From an uncultured Clostridia bacterium (GTDB lineage: Bacteria; Bacillota; Clostridia; Oscillospirales; Oscillospiraceae), in assembly GCA_946187035.1 (NCBI GenBank), contig CAMHPQ010000011.1, positions 1-34,309 of the forward strand: a DNA stretch of 34,309 bases, in the 5' to 3' direction. Under the pieces are notes generated by a model. The model saw only the letters and a program-made list of their open reading frames with translations. It was not told the origin of the DNA and made no database searches. Of the stretch, positions 6,819 through 18,207 are shown one piece after another (position 1 is the first letter of the stretch; every line of letters begins with the position of its first letter). The translations under genes and the position numbers were made by a program.

Positions 6819-8712
6819 TATTCAAATTCTCTCCCCCCATGTGGCGGATCTGATCGCCGCGGGCGAGGTGGTGGAGCGGCCCGCCAGCGTGGTGAAGGAG
6901 CTGGTGGAAAACGCCTTCGACGCCGGGGCCAAAAGCGTCACGGTGGAGCTGCGCGGCGGCGGGATGACCTATCTTCGGGTGACGGACGACGGCTGCGGCA
7001 TGTCTCCGGAGGACGCGGGCATCGCCTTTCTGCGCCATGCCACCAGCAAGCTGCGCACCGCCAGAGACCTGGAGGCCATCGGCACCCTGGGCTTCCGGGG
7101 TGAGGCTCTGGCCGCCATCAGCGCCGTGAGCCACATCGAGCTCACCACCAGACGCCGGGAATCCGCCAGCGGTACCCGCATGACCCTGGCCGCCGGTGAG
7201 ATCGAGACCATGTATGAGACCGGCTGCGCCGAGGGCACCACCATCATCGTGAAGGATCTCTTCTACAACACCCCCGCCAGACTGAAATTCATGAAATCCG
7301 ACCGCTCCGAGGGAAGCTCCTGCGTCATGGCTGCCTTCCGCTGCGCGCTGGGCAGACCGGACGTCTCCGTGCGCTGCATCCGGGACGGCGAGGAGCAGTT
7401 CTTCTCACCCGGTGACAATCGGATGGAGTCCTGCGTTTACAGCCTTTTGGGCAGAGACGAGGCGAAAACCATGCTGGCCTGCTCCGGAGAGAACGAGGGC
7501 GTGAAGGTGGAGGGCTTCGTCAGCTCCCCCGCTGCAGGGAAGGGCAACCGCACCAAGCAGTTTTTCTTCTGCAACGGCCGCGTGATCCGCTCTCAGGCCC
7601 TGCAGGCTGCACTGGAGCAGGCCTATAAGCATACACTGCTGGTGGGGAAATTCCCTGCCTGCGTCCTCTACCTGACCCTCTCCAATGCCGCCGTGGACGT
7701 GAACGTGCACCCGGCCAAGACAGAAGTGAAATTCACCCGGGAGCGTGAGGTCTTCGACGCGGTCTATTACGCCGTCCGGGCCGCGCTGGACTCCGAGAGC
7801 CGCACCGCCGAGGTGCAGGTCTCCCCCGCCACCCAGAAGAAAGCGGAGCCGAGGGCAGATTTTTACCAGACCATGACCAGCGCGGAGTTCCGCGCCAAGC
7901 AGAGCGGCGGCGGTTTTGCTCCCGCGAGAACCTACGAGACTCGGACGCCCAGAGTAGAGGCGCCCCTGCGCTCCCCCGCCGCCCAGCCGAGACCGGCTTA
8001 CACCCCGGCCCCGCCGATGCCGCGGCCACCCATGCCGAAGTCGGAGGTCAAGCCCGAACCGAAGCCTGATCCGAGACCGGAGCCGAAGCCGGTACAGACC
8101 GCCCTGGAGCAGTTCCCGGAGCACCCGGTGGATCAGCAGCCGGAGGCCCCCGCCCGATTCATCGGCGAGGCCATGCACACCTACATTCTGGTGGAAAAGG
8201 GCGAGACGCTGATCCTCATCGACAAGCACGCCGCCCACGAGCGCATCAACTTTGACCGGCTCAGCGCTCAAAATGAGCCGCTGATGAGCCAGACGCTGCT
8301 CTCCCCGATCCCCTTCGACCCCGACGACACCGACGCGGAGGTGCTCAGAGCGCAGATGCCGCTGCTGGAGGAGATGGGCTTCGAGCTCTCGGAGCTCAGC
8401 GGCGACAGCTTCCTGATCCGGGCGGTGCCGGAACTGATCCGGGAGCAGGACGCCAGAGCAGCCCTGGAGGAGATCTGCGCCGACCTGCGCCACGGCGGCA
8501 CCTTGGACCCCAAGGCCGTGAGAGACGAGATTTTGAAAACCGTCTCCTGCAAGGCCGCCATCAAGGCCGGCTGGCAGACGGAGCCCCAGGAGCTTTTGAA
8601 GCTGGCGGAGGCGGTGCTCTCCGGCAAAGTCAAATACTGCCCCCATGGCCGCCCCGTGGCCGTGACCATGACCAGAAAAGAGCTGGATAAGCTGTTTCTC
8701 AGAATCGTTTAA
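6811..8712 (+). CDS. mutL: DNA mismatch repair endonuclease MutL
   Basis: MutL couples mismatch recognition by MutS to strand incision. The start at 6811 is chosen because GGAGGT lies 7 nt upstream and the product then begins MPDIQILSPHVADLIAAGEVVERP, the conserved family start; an in-frame ATG at 6781 lacks a ribosome binding site. The 633 residues show the GHKL ATPase (ELVENAFDAGA, DDGCGM, GFRGEAL), a transducer domain, a Pro/Lys/Glu-rich linker (about 390-440) and a C-terminal endonuclease domain with D471-KHAAHE, SCKAAIKAG and CPHGRP (610-615). The metal motif DQHAX2EX4E reads DKHAAHERINFD here, so the second position and the last acidic residue differ from the consensus. It is divergent from miaB-mutS, with cardiolipin synthase downstream instead of miaA. 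Confidence 0.95.
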   Translation: MPDIQILSPHVADLIAAGEVVERPASVVKELVENAFDAGAKSVTVELRGGGMTYLRVTDDGCGMSPEDAGIAFLRHATSKLRTARDLEAIGTLGFRGEALAAISAVSHIELTTRRRESASGTRMTLAAGEIETMYETGCAEGTTIIVKDLFYNTPARLKFMKSDRSEGSSCVMAAFRCALGRPDVSVRCIRDGEEQFFSPGDNRMESCVYSLLGRDEAKTMLACSGENEGVKVEGFVSSPAAGKGNRTKQFFFCNGRVIRSQALQAALEQAYKHTLLVGKFPACVLYLTLSNAAVDVNVHPAKTEVKFTREREVFDAVYYAVRAALDSESRTAEVQVSPATQKKAEPRADFYQTMTSAEFRAKQSGGGFAPARTYETRTPRVEAPLRSPAAQPRPAYTPAPPMPRPPMPKSEVKPEPKPDPRPEPKPVQTALEQFPEHPVDQQPEAPARFIGEAMHTYILVEKGETLILIDKHAAHERINFDRLSAQNEPLMSQTLLSPIPFDPDDTDAEVLRAQMPLLEEMGFELSELSGDSFLIRAVPELIREQDARAALEEICADLRHGGTLDPKAVRDEILKTVSCKAAIKAGWQTEPQELLKLAEAVLSGKVKYCPHGRPVAVTMTRKELDKLFLRIV

Positions 8713-8724
8713 GAGAAGGATTGG

Positions 8725-8870
8725 GAGTTTGTGTATCAGTGTGGAGTGTGGAGTTAGGAGTGTGGAGTTTAAAGAATCCTCTTCGGTGATGATGGAATTC
8801 TATTCTATTTCCATCGTTTTCGAAGAAAACACCTTTAAACTCCACTCTTCACACTCCAAACTCCAAACTC
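8725..8870. repeat. Long imperfect inverted repeat between mutL and cls
   Basis: The arms at 8739-8774 and 8833-8868 are about 80 percent complementary and built of GGAGTGTGGAGT-type units, ending in a perfect GTGGAGTTTAAAG / CTTTAAACTCCAC pair. The inside continues to pair (TCTTCG with CGAAGA, GATGGAA with TTTCCATC), so the whole 146 bp can fold into one long hairpin. There is no coding content and no transposase. It looks like a miniature inverted-repeat element; it might also end the mutL transcript, though there is no T tract. Confidence 0.65.
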
Positions 8871-8918
8871 GTTGATAAACTTTATTTTATCTTTCAACCA
8901 CACCCAAAAGGAGCCCCC

Positions 8919-10520
8919 ATGGAACGCAAACGTTTTGATCGCCGCGACCTGATCTGGGCCGAGGACGACAACGAAATTCATCTGCTGCAGCGCGGCCAGC
9001 GCGGGATTTTCCGCGTACTGTTCAGCCGCGCCTTCTTCATTGCGCTCTTTTTGCTGGTGGAATTTGTGCTGGTGTTCCTGGCGGCCCACTATCTGGGGGA
9101 ATACTCCTACACCTTCTACATTCTCAGCCGCATTCTGGCGGTGGTGCTGATTTTGTATCTGATGAACGAATCCGGCAACCCCGACCAGAAGATCACCTGG
9201 ATCATCCTGATTCTGGTGGTGCCGGCGCTGGGGATCTCCCTTTACCTGATCGTGCGGATGGACGTGGGCCACCGGGTGGTAAACCGACGCCTCACCGAGA
9301 CGATCCGGGAGACGGCGCCCCTCTTCCCCGACCAGAGCGCGGTCATGGAACGGCTGAAATATGAGGATCCCGCTCTCCGGGGCCTCGCCGCCTATACCCA
9401 GCGTGCCGTCAGCTGCCCGGTCTACGACAACACCTCCGCCGAATACTACCCCGGCGGCGAAGAGAAGTTTGCCGCCCTGCTGAAAGCCATTCTCAGCGCG
9501 AAGCACTTTGTTTTTCTGGAATACTTCATCATCGACGACGGTCAGATGTGGGGCCGGATTTTGAAGGTTCTGGAGCAGAAGGTGCGCCAGGGGGTGGAGG
9601 TGCGCGTGATGTACGACGGCATGTGCGCCTTTTCCAGAGTCCCCTACCGCTACCCGAAGCAGATGGAGGCCCTGGGCATCCGCTGCAAGGTGTTCTCTCC
9701 CCTGCGGCCCTTCGTCTCCACCTTTTACAACAACCGCGACCACCGGAAGATCGCCGTCATCGACGGGCGCGTGGCCTTCACCGGCGGCGTGAATCTGGCG
9801 GACGAATATATCAATCTCCGGCCCCGGTTCGGCCACTGGAAGGACGCCTCCATCAGCTTCGAGGGGCCCGCGGTCAGGAGCTTCACATTGATGTTCCTGC
9901 AGATGTGGAATCTGGACGAGACGGAGCCCGACGACTATGCCAGGTATCTGGCCTATGAGCACAGCCACACCGCCCCCGGCTACGTGCTGCCCTATTTCGA
10001 CAGTCCGCTGGACAACGAGCTGGTGGGCGAGACGGTGTATCTGGACATCCTGAACCGGGCGGAGCGGTATGTGCACATCATGACGCCCTATCTGATCCTG
10101 GATCACGAGATGTGCATGGCCCTGACCACCGCTGCCAAGCGCGGCGTGGACGTGGAGCTGATTTTGCCCCACATCCCCGACAAAAAATACGCCTTCGCCC
10201 TGGCAAAGGGGCATTACCGGGAGCTGCTGGACGCTGGGGTGAAGATCTTCGAGTACACCCCCGGCTTCCTCCACGCCAAGGTCTTCGTCAGCGACGACAG
10301 GAAGGCCGTGGTGGGCACCATCAATCTGGATTACCGGAGTCTGTATCTCCACTTCGAGTGCGCCGCCTATATCAGCGGCTGTCCCGCCGTTGGGGATGTG
10401 GAAGCGGATTTCCGCAAGACCCGAGACGAGAGCATGGAGATCACCTCCGAAAACTGGGGCGTCAGCTTCTTCATGCGCCTCAGCGGTATTCTGCTGAAGC
10501 TGTTCGCGCCGCTGATGTGA
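8919..10520 (+). CDS. cls: Cardiolipin synthase (PLD superfamily)
   Basis: Membrane enzyme that condenses two phosphatidylglycerols to cardiolipin plus glycerol. Its 533 residues begin with hydrophobic segments (about 28-105, two to three helices) typical of ClsA-type proteins. Two phospholipase-D HKD motifs follow: HRKIAVIDGRVAFTGG (from H275) and HAKVFVSDDRKAVVGT (from H452), both with intact His, Lys and Asp. The C-terminus is hydrophobic (FFMRLSGILLKLFAPLM). AAAGGAG five bases before ATG supports the start. It lies 206 bp after mutL across the long inverted repeat and is followed at 10 bp by a small membrane-protein gene whose ribosome binding site overlaps the cls stop. Confidence 0.94.
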   Translation: MERKRFDRRDLIWAEDDNEIHLLQRGQRGIFRVLFSRAFFIALFLLVEFVLVFLAAHYLGEYSYTFYILSRILAVVLILYLMNESGNPDQKITWIILILVVPALGISLYLIVRMDVGHRVVNRRLTETIRETAPLFPDQSAVMERLKYEDPALRGLAAYTQRAVSCPVYDNTSAEYYPGGEEKFAALLKAILSAKHFVFLEYFIIDDGQMWGRILKVLEQKVRQGVEVRVMYDGMCAFSRVPYRYPKQMEALGIRCKVFSPLRPFVSTFYNNRDHRKIAVIDGRVAFTGGVNLADEYINLRPRFGHWKDASISFEGPAVRSFTLMFLQMWNLDETEPDDYARYLAYEHSHTAPGYVLPYFDSPLDNELVGETVYLDILNRAERYVHIMTPYLILDHEMCMALTTAAKRGVDVELILPHIPDKKYAFALAKGHYRELLDAGVKIFEYTPGFLHAKVFVSDDRKAVVGTINLDYRSLYLHFECAAYISGCPAVGDVEADFRKTRDESMEITSENWGVSFFMRLSGILLKLFAPLM

Positions 10521-10530
10521 GGTGCAGATC

Positions 10531-11229
10531 ATGAAGAGAAAACCTTTGGATTTTCCACCGGACGCGGAGGTGTTTCGGGGCAGCAGCTGGAAGGATCATC
10601 TGATCATCGGCGTCTCACTTACCTTCGGGTTTGTCGTTGCGGTGATCGTATATGCGATTTTTGGTTTTGCAAGCCGGGACACCCGACTTGCGCTGCTGCT
10701 TTTGCTCGCTATTGCCGTCCTCGGCTTCCTGCTGCTCTGGCTTCTCGGCTGGGACGTTACCGTAATCCACAAGGGGCGTGTCACCGTGCGGGAAAACTGC
10801 GGGCGGGTTCGCTCGTTTTACCTCTCCGATGTGACCGGCTATCGGTATCTTCTGACCCGGCGCGACCCGCAGTTCATCCTTTACAGCGGCGAAAAGCGGC
10901 TGGGGAATTTTGCGGAAATGCCTGGAGAGGAACGGCTTCGGGAGCTGCTGCGTAATCAGGGCTGCCCGGTGCGGTTTTCCGGGAAGAATCAGCCGGAGTC
11001 CTTCCGCGTTGGGCCCTTTCTGTGTGTGGAGGGAGACCGTTTGTATCGCGGAAAGCACTGCTGGCCCCTCGCGTCTTTCCGTGTGGAACGGCCCTATCTC
11101 ACGCCGAAGCTGGTGACCCCAGACGGAAAACGAATCGCCGCGCTGCCGAATTACAGAAATCTCGATCTGCTGGCCTGGACGCTGGAGCAAAAGGGCGTCT
11201 CCTGCCGCAATCTGCTGCCGACATTGTAA
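10531..11229 (+). CDS. Hypothetical two-helix membrane protein
   Basis: 232 residues with no family I can name. After a short cytosolic-looking N-terminus there are two hydrophobic helices (about residues 25-48 and 53-72), then a soluble domain of about 155 residues starting VTVIHKGRVTVRENCGRVRSF. The alternating strand pattern and the SDVTGYRY motif recall bacterial PH-like/DUF domains attached to a membrane hairpin; this is a weak resemblance only. ATG at 10531 is preferred over GTG at 10522 because GAGGTG precedes it by 7 nt and overlaps the cls stop codon, implying translational coupling with cardiolipin synthase. A terminator follows immediately. Confidence 0.7.
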   Translation: MKRKPLDFPPDAEVFRGSSWKDHLIIGVSLTFGFVVAVIVYAIFGFASRDTRLALLLLLAIAVLGFLLLWLLGWDVTVIHKGRVTVRENCGRVRSFYLSDVTGYRYLLTRRDPQFILYSGEKRLGNFAEMPGEERLRELLRNQGCPVRFSGKNQPESFRVGPFLCVEGDRLYRGKHCWPLASFRVERPYLTPKLVTPDGKRIAALPNYRNLDLLAWTLEQKGVSCRNLLPTL

Positions 11230-11268
11230 AACCGGACAAGCCTTCTTCGGCCTGTCCGGTTGGTTTTT
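11229..11268. terminator. Bidirectional terminator between the cls operon and the DUF4097 gene
   Basis: Stem AACCGGACAAGCC / GGCCTGTCCGGTT around a TTCTTC loop, followed by GGTTTTTT on the plus strand; it lies between convergent genes. Confidence 0.85.
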
Positions 11269-12083
11269 TATTCTCCGAAGGTCACATTGATGTCTCCGGT
11301 GTCGGTTTTGATAAACACCGGGATGCCGCCTTCGGTGTTGTAGAACTTCCCCTGCTTCAATCCATCCACCAGAATGTCGCCCACGTCGGTGTCCACCATC
11401 AGGGCGTAGTCCGACAACTTTCCGGTGAGATTCACTTCCAGATCTCCCACATCGCTGGTGGCGGTGACGGAGCTCCCATTCACCTCTGACATCGTCACAT
11501 TGCCCACGTCACATTCCGCGTCCAGGCTTCCGGTTACGGTCACTTGGTTAAAGAACAGGTCGCCGGTGTCCGCCTCGGCTTTGATATTCACAGCCTGCAC
11601 ATCCTTAATCGTCAGGTTCCCCACATCCGCCGAAAGCTCTGCGCCCCCAAGGGTGAGCCCCTCGACACGCACATCGCCCACATCCGTCTCCAGATCCAAG
11701 GCGATCTCCGACGGCACCGTGACATGGATGTACGGACTGGCGCTGATGGTCTTGCCGAAGTTCAGCCAGAGGGTTTTCTCTCCCTTCGGAGCGTCCTGAA
11801 TGGTGAGAACACCGTTTTGCTCCGTGATCTTCGGCTCGAAATAGAGCGCGTACTCCACCGCCCAGGCGTCGCCGGCCTGGAGGGTGATATTCGCCACGTC
11901 CGCGTCGATGACCAGGGACGTGGGGCTCTCCGGGGTGAAGCTCCCTTCCACCAGCTTTTCAGGAGCCGAGCCGCCGTTTCCAAAATGCACAGTGCCCCGC
12001 ACGTAGCCGATGCCAACATAGGCCGCAGCCAATACCAAAAGGATCAGAAGCACGATCCCGATGTCTCTCCAGATGCGATTCAT
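11268..12083 (-). CDS. DUF4097-type beta-repeat membrane-anchored protein
   Basis: 271 residues. An N-terminal uncleaved signal-anchor (about 8-29, LLILLVLAAAYVGIGYV) is followed by an extracytoplasmic region made of short degenerate repeats. Seven units of the pattern (S/T/E/D)DxG(D/N)hxhxxh are visible from ETDVGDVRVEGL to KTDTGDINVTFG, which should stack as a right-handed beta-helix or solenoid as in DUF4097/DUF4098 putative adhesins. Such proteins often sit beside PadR-type regulators or envelope-stress genes; here it is alone between terminators. The start has AAGGAG 8 nt upstream, and a good promoter lies 40 bp upstream. The biochemical role is unknown. Confidence 0.8.
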   Translation of the reverse strand: MNRIWRDIGIVLLILLVLAAAYVGIGYVRGTVHFGNGGSAPEKLVEGSFTPESPTSLVIDADVANITLQAGDAWAVEYALYFEPKITEQNGVLTIQDAPKGEKTLWLNFGKTISASPYIHVTVPSEIALDLETDVGDVRVEGLTLGGAELSADVGNLTIKDVQAVNIKAEADTGDLFFNQVTVTGSLDAECDVGNVTMSEVNGSSVTATSDVGDLEVNLTGKLSDYALMVDTDVGDILVDGLKQGKFYNTEGGIPVFIKTDTGDINVTFGE

Positions 12084-12123
12084 GGTGTTCGCTCCTTTCT
12101 CCAGGAAAGCAGATTCTGCACTT

Positions 12124-12152
12124 ACTATATTTCATGGCAGTGAGAACGTCAA
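12124..12152 (-). promoter_or_regulatory. Promoter of the DUF4097 gene
   Basis: Minus-strand TTGACG (12147-12152), exactly 17 bp, TATAGT (12124-12129). Confidence 0.7.
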
Positions 12153-12211
12153 GGGCCAATTCCCGACGCAGACCCATACTCTCTGCGCAATAAATCAAAT
12201 TGAGAGTTTAG

Positions 12212-12240
12212 CGGGCACCACAAACAGGTCCCCGCCCTAC
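12212..12240 (-). repeat. REP-like palindrome copy C
   Basis: Read on the minus strand, GTAG then GCGGGGACC, loop TGTTTGT, GGTGCCCGC: a 9-bp stem with one mismatch and the same GTAGGG...CCCG ends as the copies in the RAYT gene. It lies in the gap between the DUF4097 promoter and the rnhA terminator. Confidence 0.6.
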
Positions 12241-12263
12241 AAAAAAGCGATAAACTGGAATTT

Positions 12264-12305
12264 TCATAAAACTCCCTCCGACACATTTCTGCATCGGAGG
12301 GAGTT
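12264..12305 (-). terminator. Terminator of the gyrA-rnhA transcript
   Basis: Perfect 12-bp stem AACTCCCTCCGA / TCGGAGGGAGTT just beyond the rnhA stop. The following T run is short (TTTTATG). Confidence 0.75.
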
Positions 12306-12307
12306 CT

Positions 12308-12738
12308 TTACGCGTATTTTTCCCGTTCCTGGACGGCGAGGGCGTCGCAGCGGTTGTTGTACTCGTTCTCCGCGTGGCCCTTGACCCAGTGGACGGTGAC
12401 CTCGTGGGTCTGGAGCAGACTGTCCAGCTCCTGCCAGAGGTCGGGATTTTTCAGCGGGCCTTCCTTCCGCCGCCAGCCCTTGGCCTTCCAGCCTTGCAGC
12501 CAGCCCTGATTGATGGCGTTGGAGATATACTGGCTGTCGGTGTAGAGATCCACCCTGCAGGGCTCCTTGAGCTTTTTCAGTCCGGCGATAACGCCGGAGA
12601 GCTCCATGCGGTTGTTGGTGGTGTCCGCCTCCCCGCCAGAGAGCTCCAGCTCGTGGCTGCCGTATTTCAGGATCGCCGCCCAGCCGCCGGGACCGGGGTT
12701 GCCGGAGCAGGCGCCGTCGGTGTAGATGGTGACGGATT

Positions 12739-12742
<4 letters not shown>
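12308..12742 (-). CDS. rnhA: Ribonuclease HI
   Basis: Cuts the RNA strand of RNA-DNA hybrids (R-loops, primer remnants). The 144 residues match E. coli-type RNase HI. Catalytic residues are all present: D9 in [15 protein letters not shown]47 in TTNNRMEL, D69 in YTDSQY and D133 in NNRCDALA, with the flexible-loop H123 in KGHAENEYN. The basic protrusion ([12 protein letters not shown], 84-95) that grips hybrid is also present. Its ATG overlaps the gyrA TGA in an ATGA arrangement, so it is translated by coupling from the gyrase transcript. This links R-loop removal to gyrase, the enzyme whose activity limits R-loops. The terminator follows. Confidence 0.96.
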
Positions 12743-15270
<2,528 letters not shown>

Positions 15271-15285
15271 TGGATGTTCGCCTCC

Positions 15286-17268
<1,983 letters not shown>

Positions 17269-17289
17269 TTACACTTTCAGTTATAGACA

Positions 17290-17349
17290 AACCCTCTCAG
17301 TCACGGCTATTATCCGCCGTGCCAGCTCCCCCAAAGGGGGAGCCAAGGG
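17290..17349. repeat. Dispersed double-hairpin element upstream of gyrB
   Basis: Two adjacent hairpins: CACGGC (17302-17307) / GCCGTG (17316-17321), and GCTCCCCC / GGGGGAGC with an AAA loop (17325-17343), flanked by CCCTCTCAGT and CCAAGGGG. The layout matches an intergenic repeat I recall as common in gut clostridia (CTCTCAGTC...GCTCCCCCAAAGGGGGAGCC). It sits in the gyrB leader and could act as a terminator or RNA-stability element. Confidence 0.65.
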
Positions 17350-17355
17350 GCGTCC

Positions 17356-17826
17356 CTATTTTATATATCCGTCAAAGACAGATTCCAGCTTCTGAATCTG
17401 ATAAGCTCTCCACCTTCGATGGACAGCCGCCGGAATCAATATAAACAGAATCAGAAAAGTTGCTATGCTGATCGGCTCCGCCTTTGGCTGAATGACCCAT
17501 GTCACCGCAAACCAGAGGAAGAAGAAAAAGCCCAGCAGGATTTTATATACCTGCGGATAGCGAAACTTTGCCCGCAGCCGGCTGCCTTCCCCATCCTGGG
17601 TGATGGTTCCCCTCAAATAGAGATCCTGAATAAAGTAGTGTAAAAAGCCTTTGTCGCGGGAATAAAAGACAAAATCCACACCGTTCTCCGTTTTTTGAGA
17701 GGAACTGTAGATGTGGTTTACGCGCATCAAATCCCCGTGAAAATAGGGAGCGTTGAAGACTTCAAAGGTCATGGCCTGCAATCTTTCAGCCGCTGCCGTC
17801 GGTGAGAGAGAAAGCTGAAATTCCAT
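17356..17826 (-). CDS. Hypothetical membrane protein between remB and gyrB
   Basis: 156 residues, unrecognised. A soluble N-terminal part (1-93) is followed by two hydrophobic helices (about 96-112 and 116-133, with FFFFLWF) and a short basic C-terminus (RRWRAYQIQKLES). The ATG is 6 bp after the remB stop on the same strand. No strong Shine-Dalgarno is present, so coupling to remB is likely. It interrupts a gene order (remB-gyrB) usually tight in Firmicutes, and its DNA looks more AT-rich than the flanking gyrB, hinting at a later insertion. Function unknown. Confidence 0.7.
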   Translation of the reverse strand: MEFQLSLSPTAAAERLQAMTFEVFNAPYFHGDLMRVNHIYSSSQKTENGVDFVFYSRDKGFLHYFIQDLYLRGTITQDGEGSRLRAKFRYPQVYKILLGFFFFLWFAVTWVIQPKAEPISIATFLILFILIPAAVHRRWRAYQIQKLESVFDGYIK

Positions 17827-17832
17827 ATTGAT

Positions 17833-18096
17833 TCAGAGTCCCAGCCCGCTCTGCTCACTGCGCTTCTGCAGGGTGGCGGGACTGATCTGACTGAGAATAT
17901 ACCGCTGGCCGCTGCCCAGAGAGCAGATCACCAGAGATCTGGGAAGATCCTCGGCGGCGTTTTCCACCTGTCCCGCCTGCTCCACCATGGCGAGGGTCTC
18001 CCGCGTCCGGTGGGACCAGGTGACGGTGTCCAGATCGAAGATGCCGACGATGCTGTTTTTTCGCACGATGCAGTTGTTTCCAAGATGCAGATACAT
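17833..18096 (-). CDS. remB: RemB/DUF370 family extracellular matrix regulator
   Basis: 87-residue protein of the RemA/RemB (DUF370, YaaB) family. In Bacillus RemA-type proteins bind DNA as oligomers and activate matrix operons; the recF-remB-gyrB position identifies this as the RemB/YaaB branch. Typical N-terminus MYLHLGNNCIVRKNSIVGIFDLDTV. The start at 18096 is chosen over an in-frame ATG 30 bp upstream because AGAGGA lies 6 nt before it and the product then begins exactly as in the family; the upstream extension would be encoded by a dispersed repeat. The role in this organism is inferred from family only. Confidence 0.88.
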   Translation of the reverse strand: MYLHLGNNCIVRKNSIVGIFDLDTVTWSHRTRETLAMVEQAGQVENAAEDLPRSLVICSLGSGQRYILSQISPATLQKRSEQSGLGL

Positions 18097-18107
18097 ATGC
18101 TTTCCTC

Positions 18108-18196
18108 TGTCATCCTGAGCGACCAAAGGGAGTCGAAGGATCTCACATTCTTGAACCCAGATTCTTCGACTTCGCTGCGCTCCGCTCAGAATGACA
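18108..18196. repeat. Dispersed inverted repeat between recF and remB
   Basis: Left arm 18108-18143 (TGTCATCCTGAGCG...TCGAAGGATCT) and right arm 18159-18196 (AGATTCTTCGAC...CGCTCAGAATGACA) are imperfect inverted copies around a 15-nt centre. The TGTCATYCTGAGCG...GAAGRATCT arm is a mobile-looking intergenic repeat I recall from many unrelated bacteria. It ends exactly at the remB ribosome binding site. Confidence 0.75.
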
Positions 18197-18207
18197 CATT
18201 GAAATGT

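Noticed and set aside
17833..18126. Longer remB with an N-terminal extension of ten residues (start at 18126)
   Set aside because: The extension is encoded by a dispersed repeat, lacks a ribosome binding site and is absent from the family; the start at 18096 has AGAGGA at good distance.
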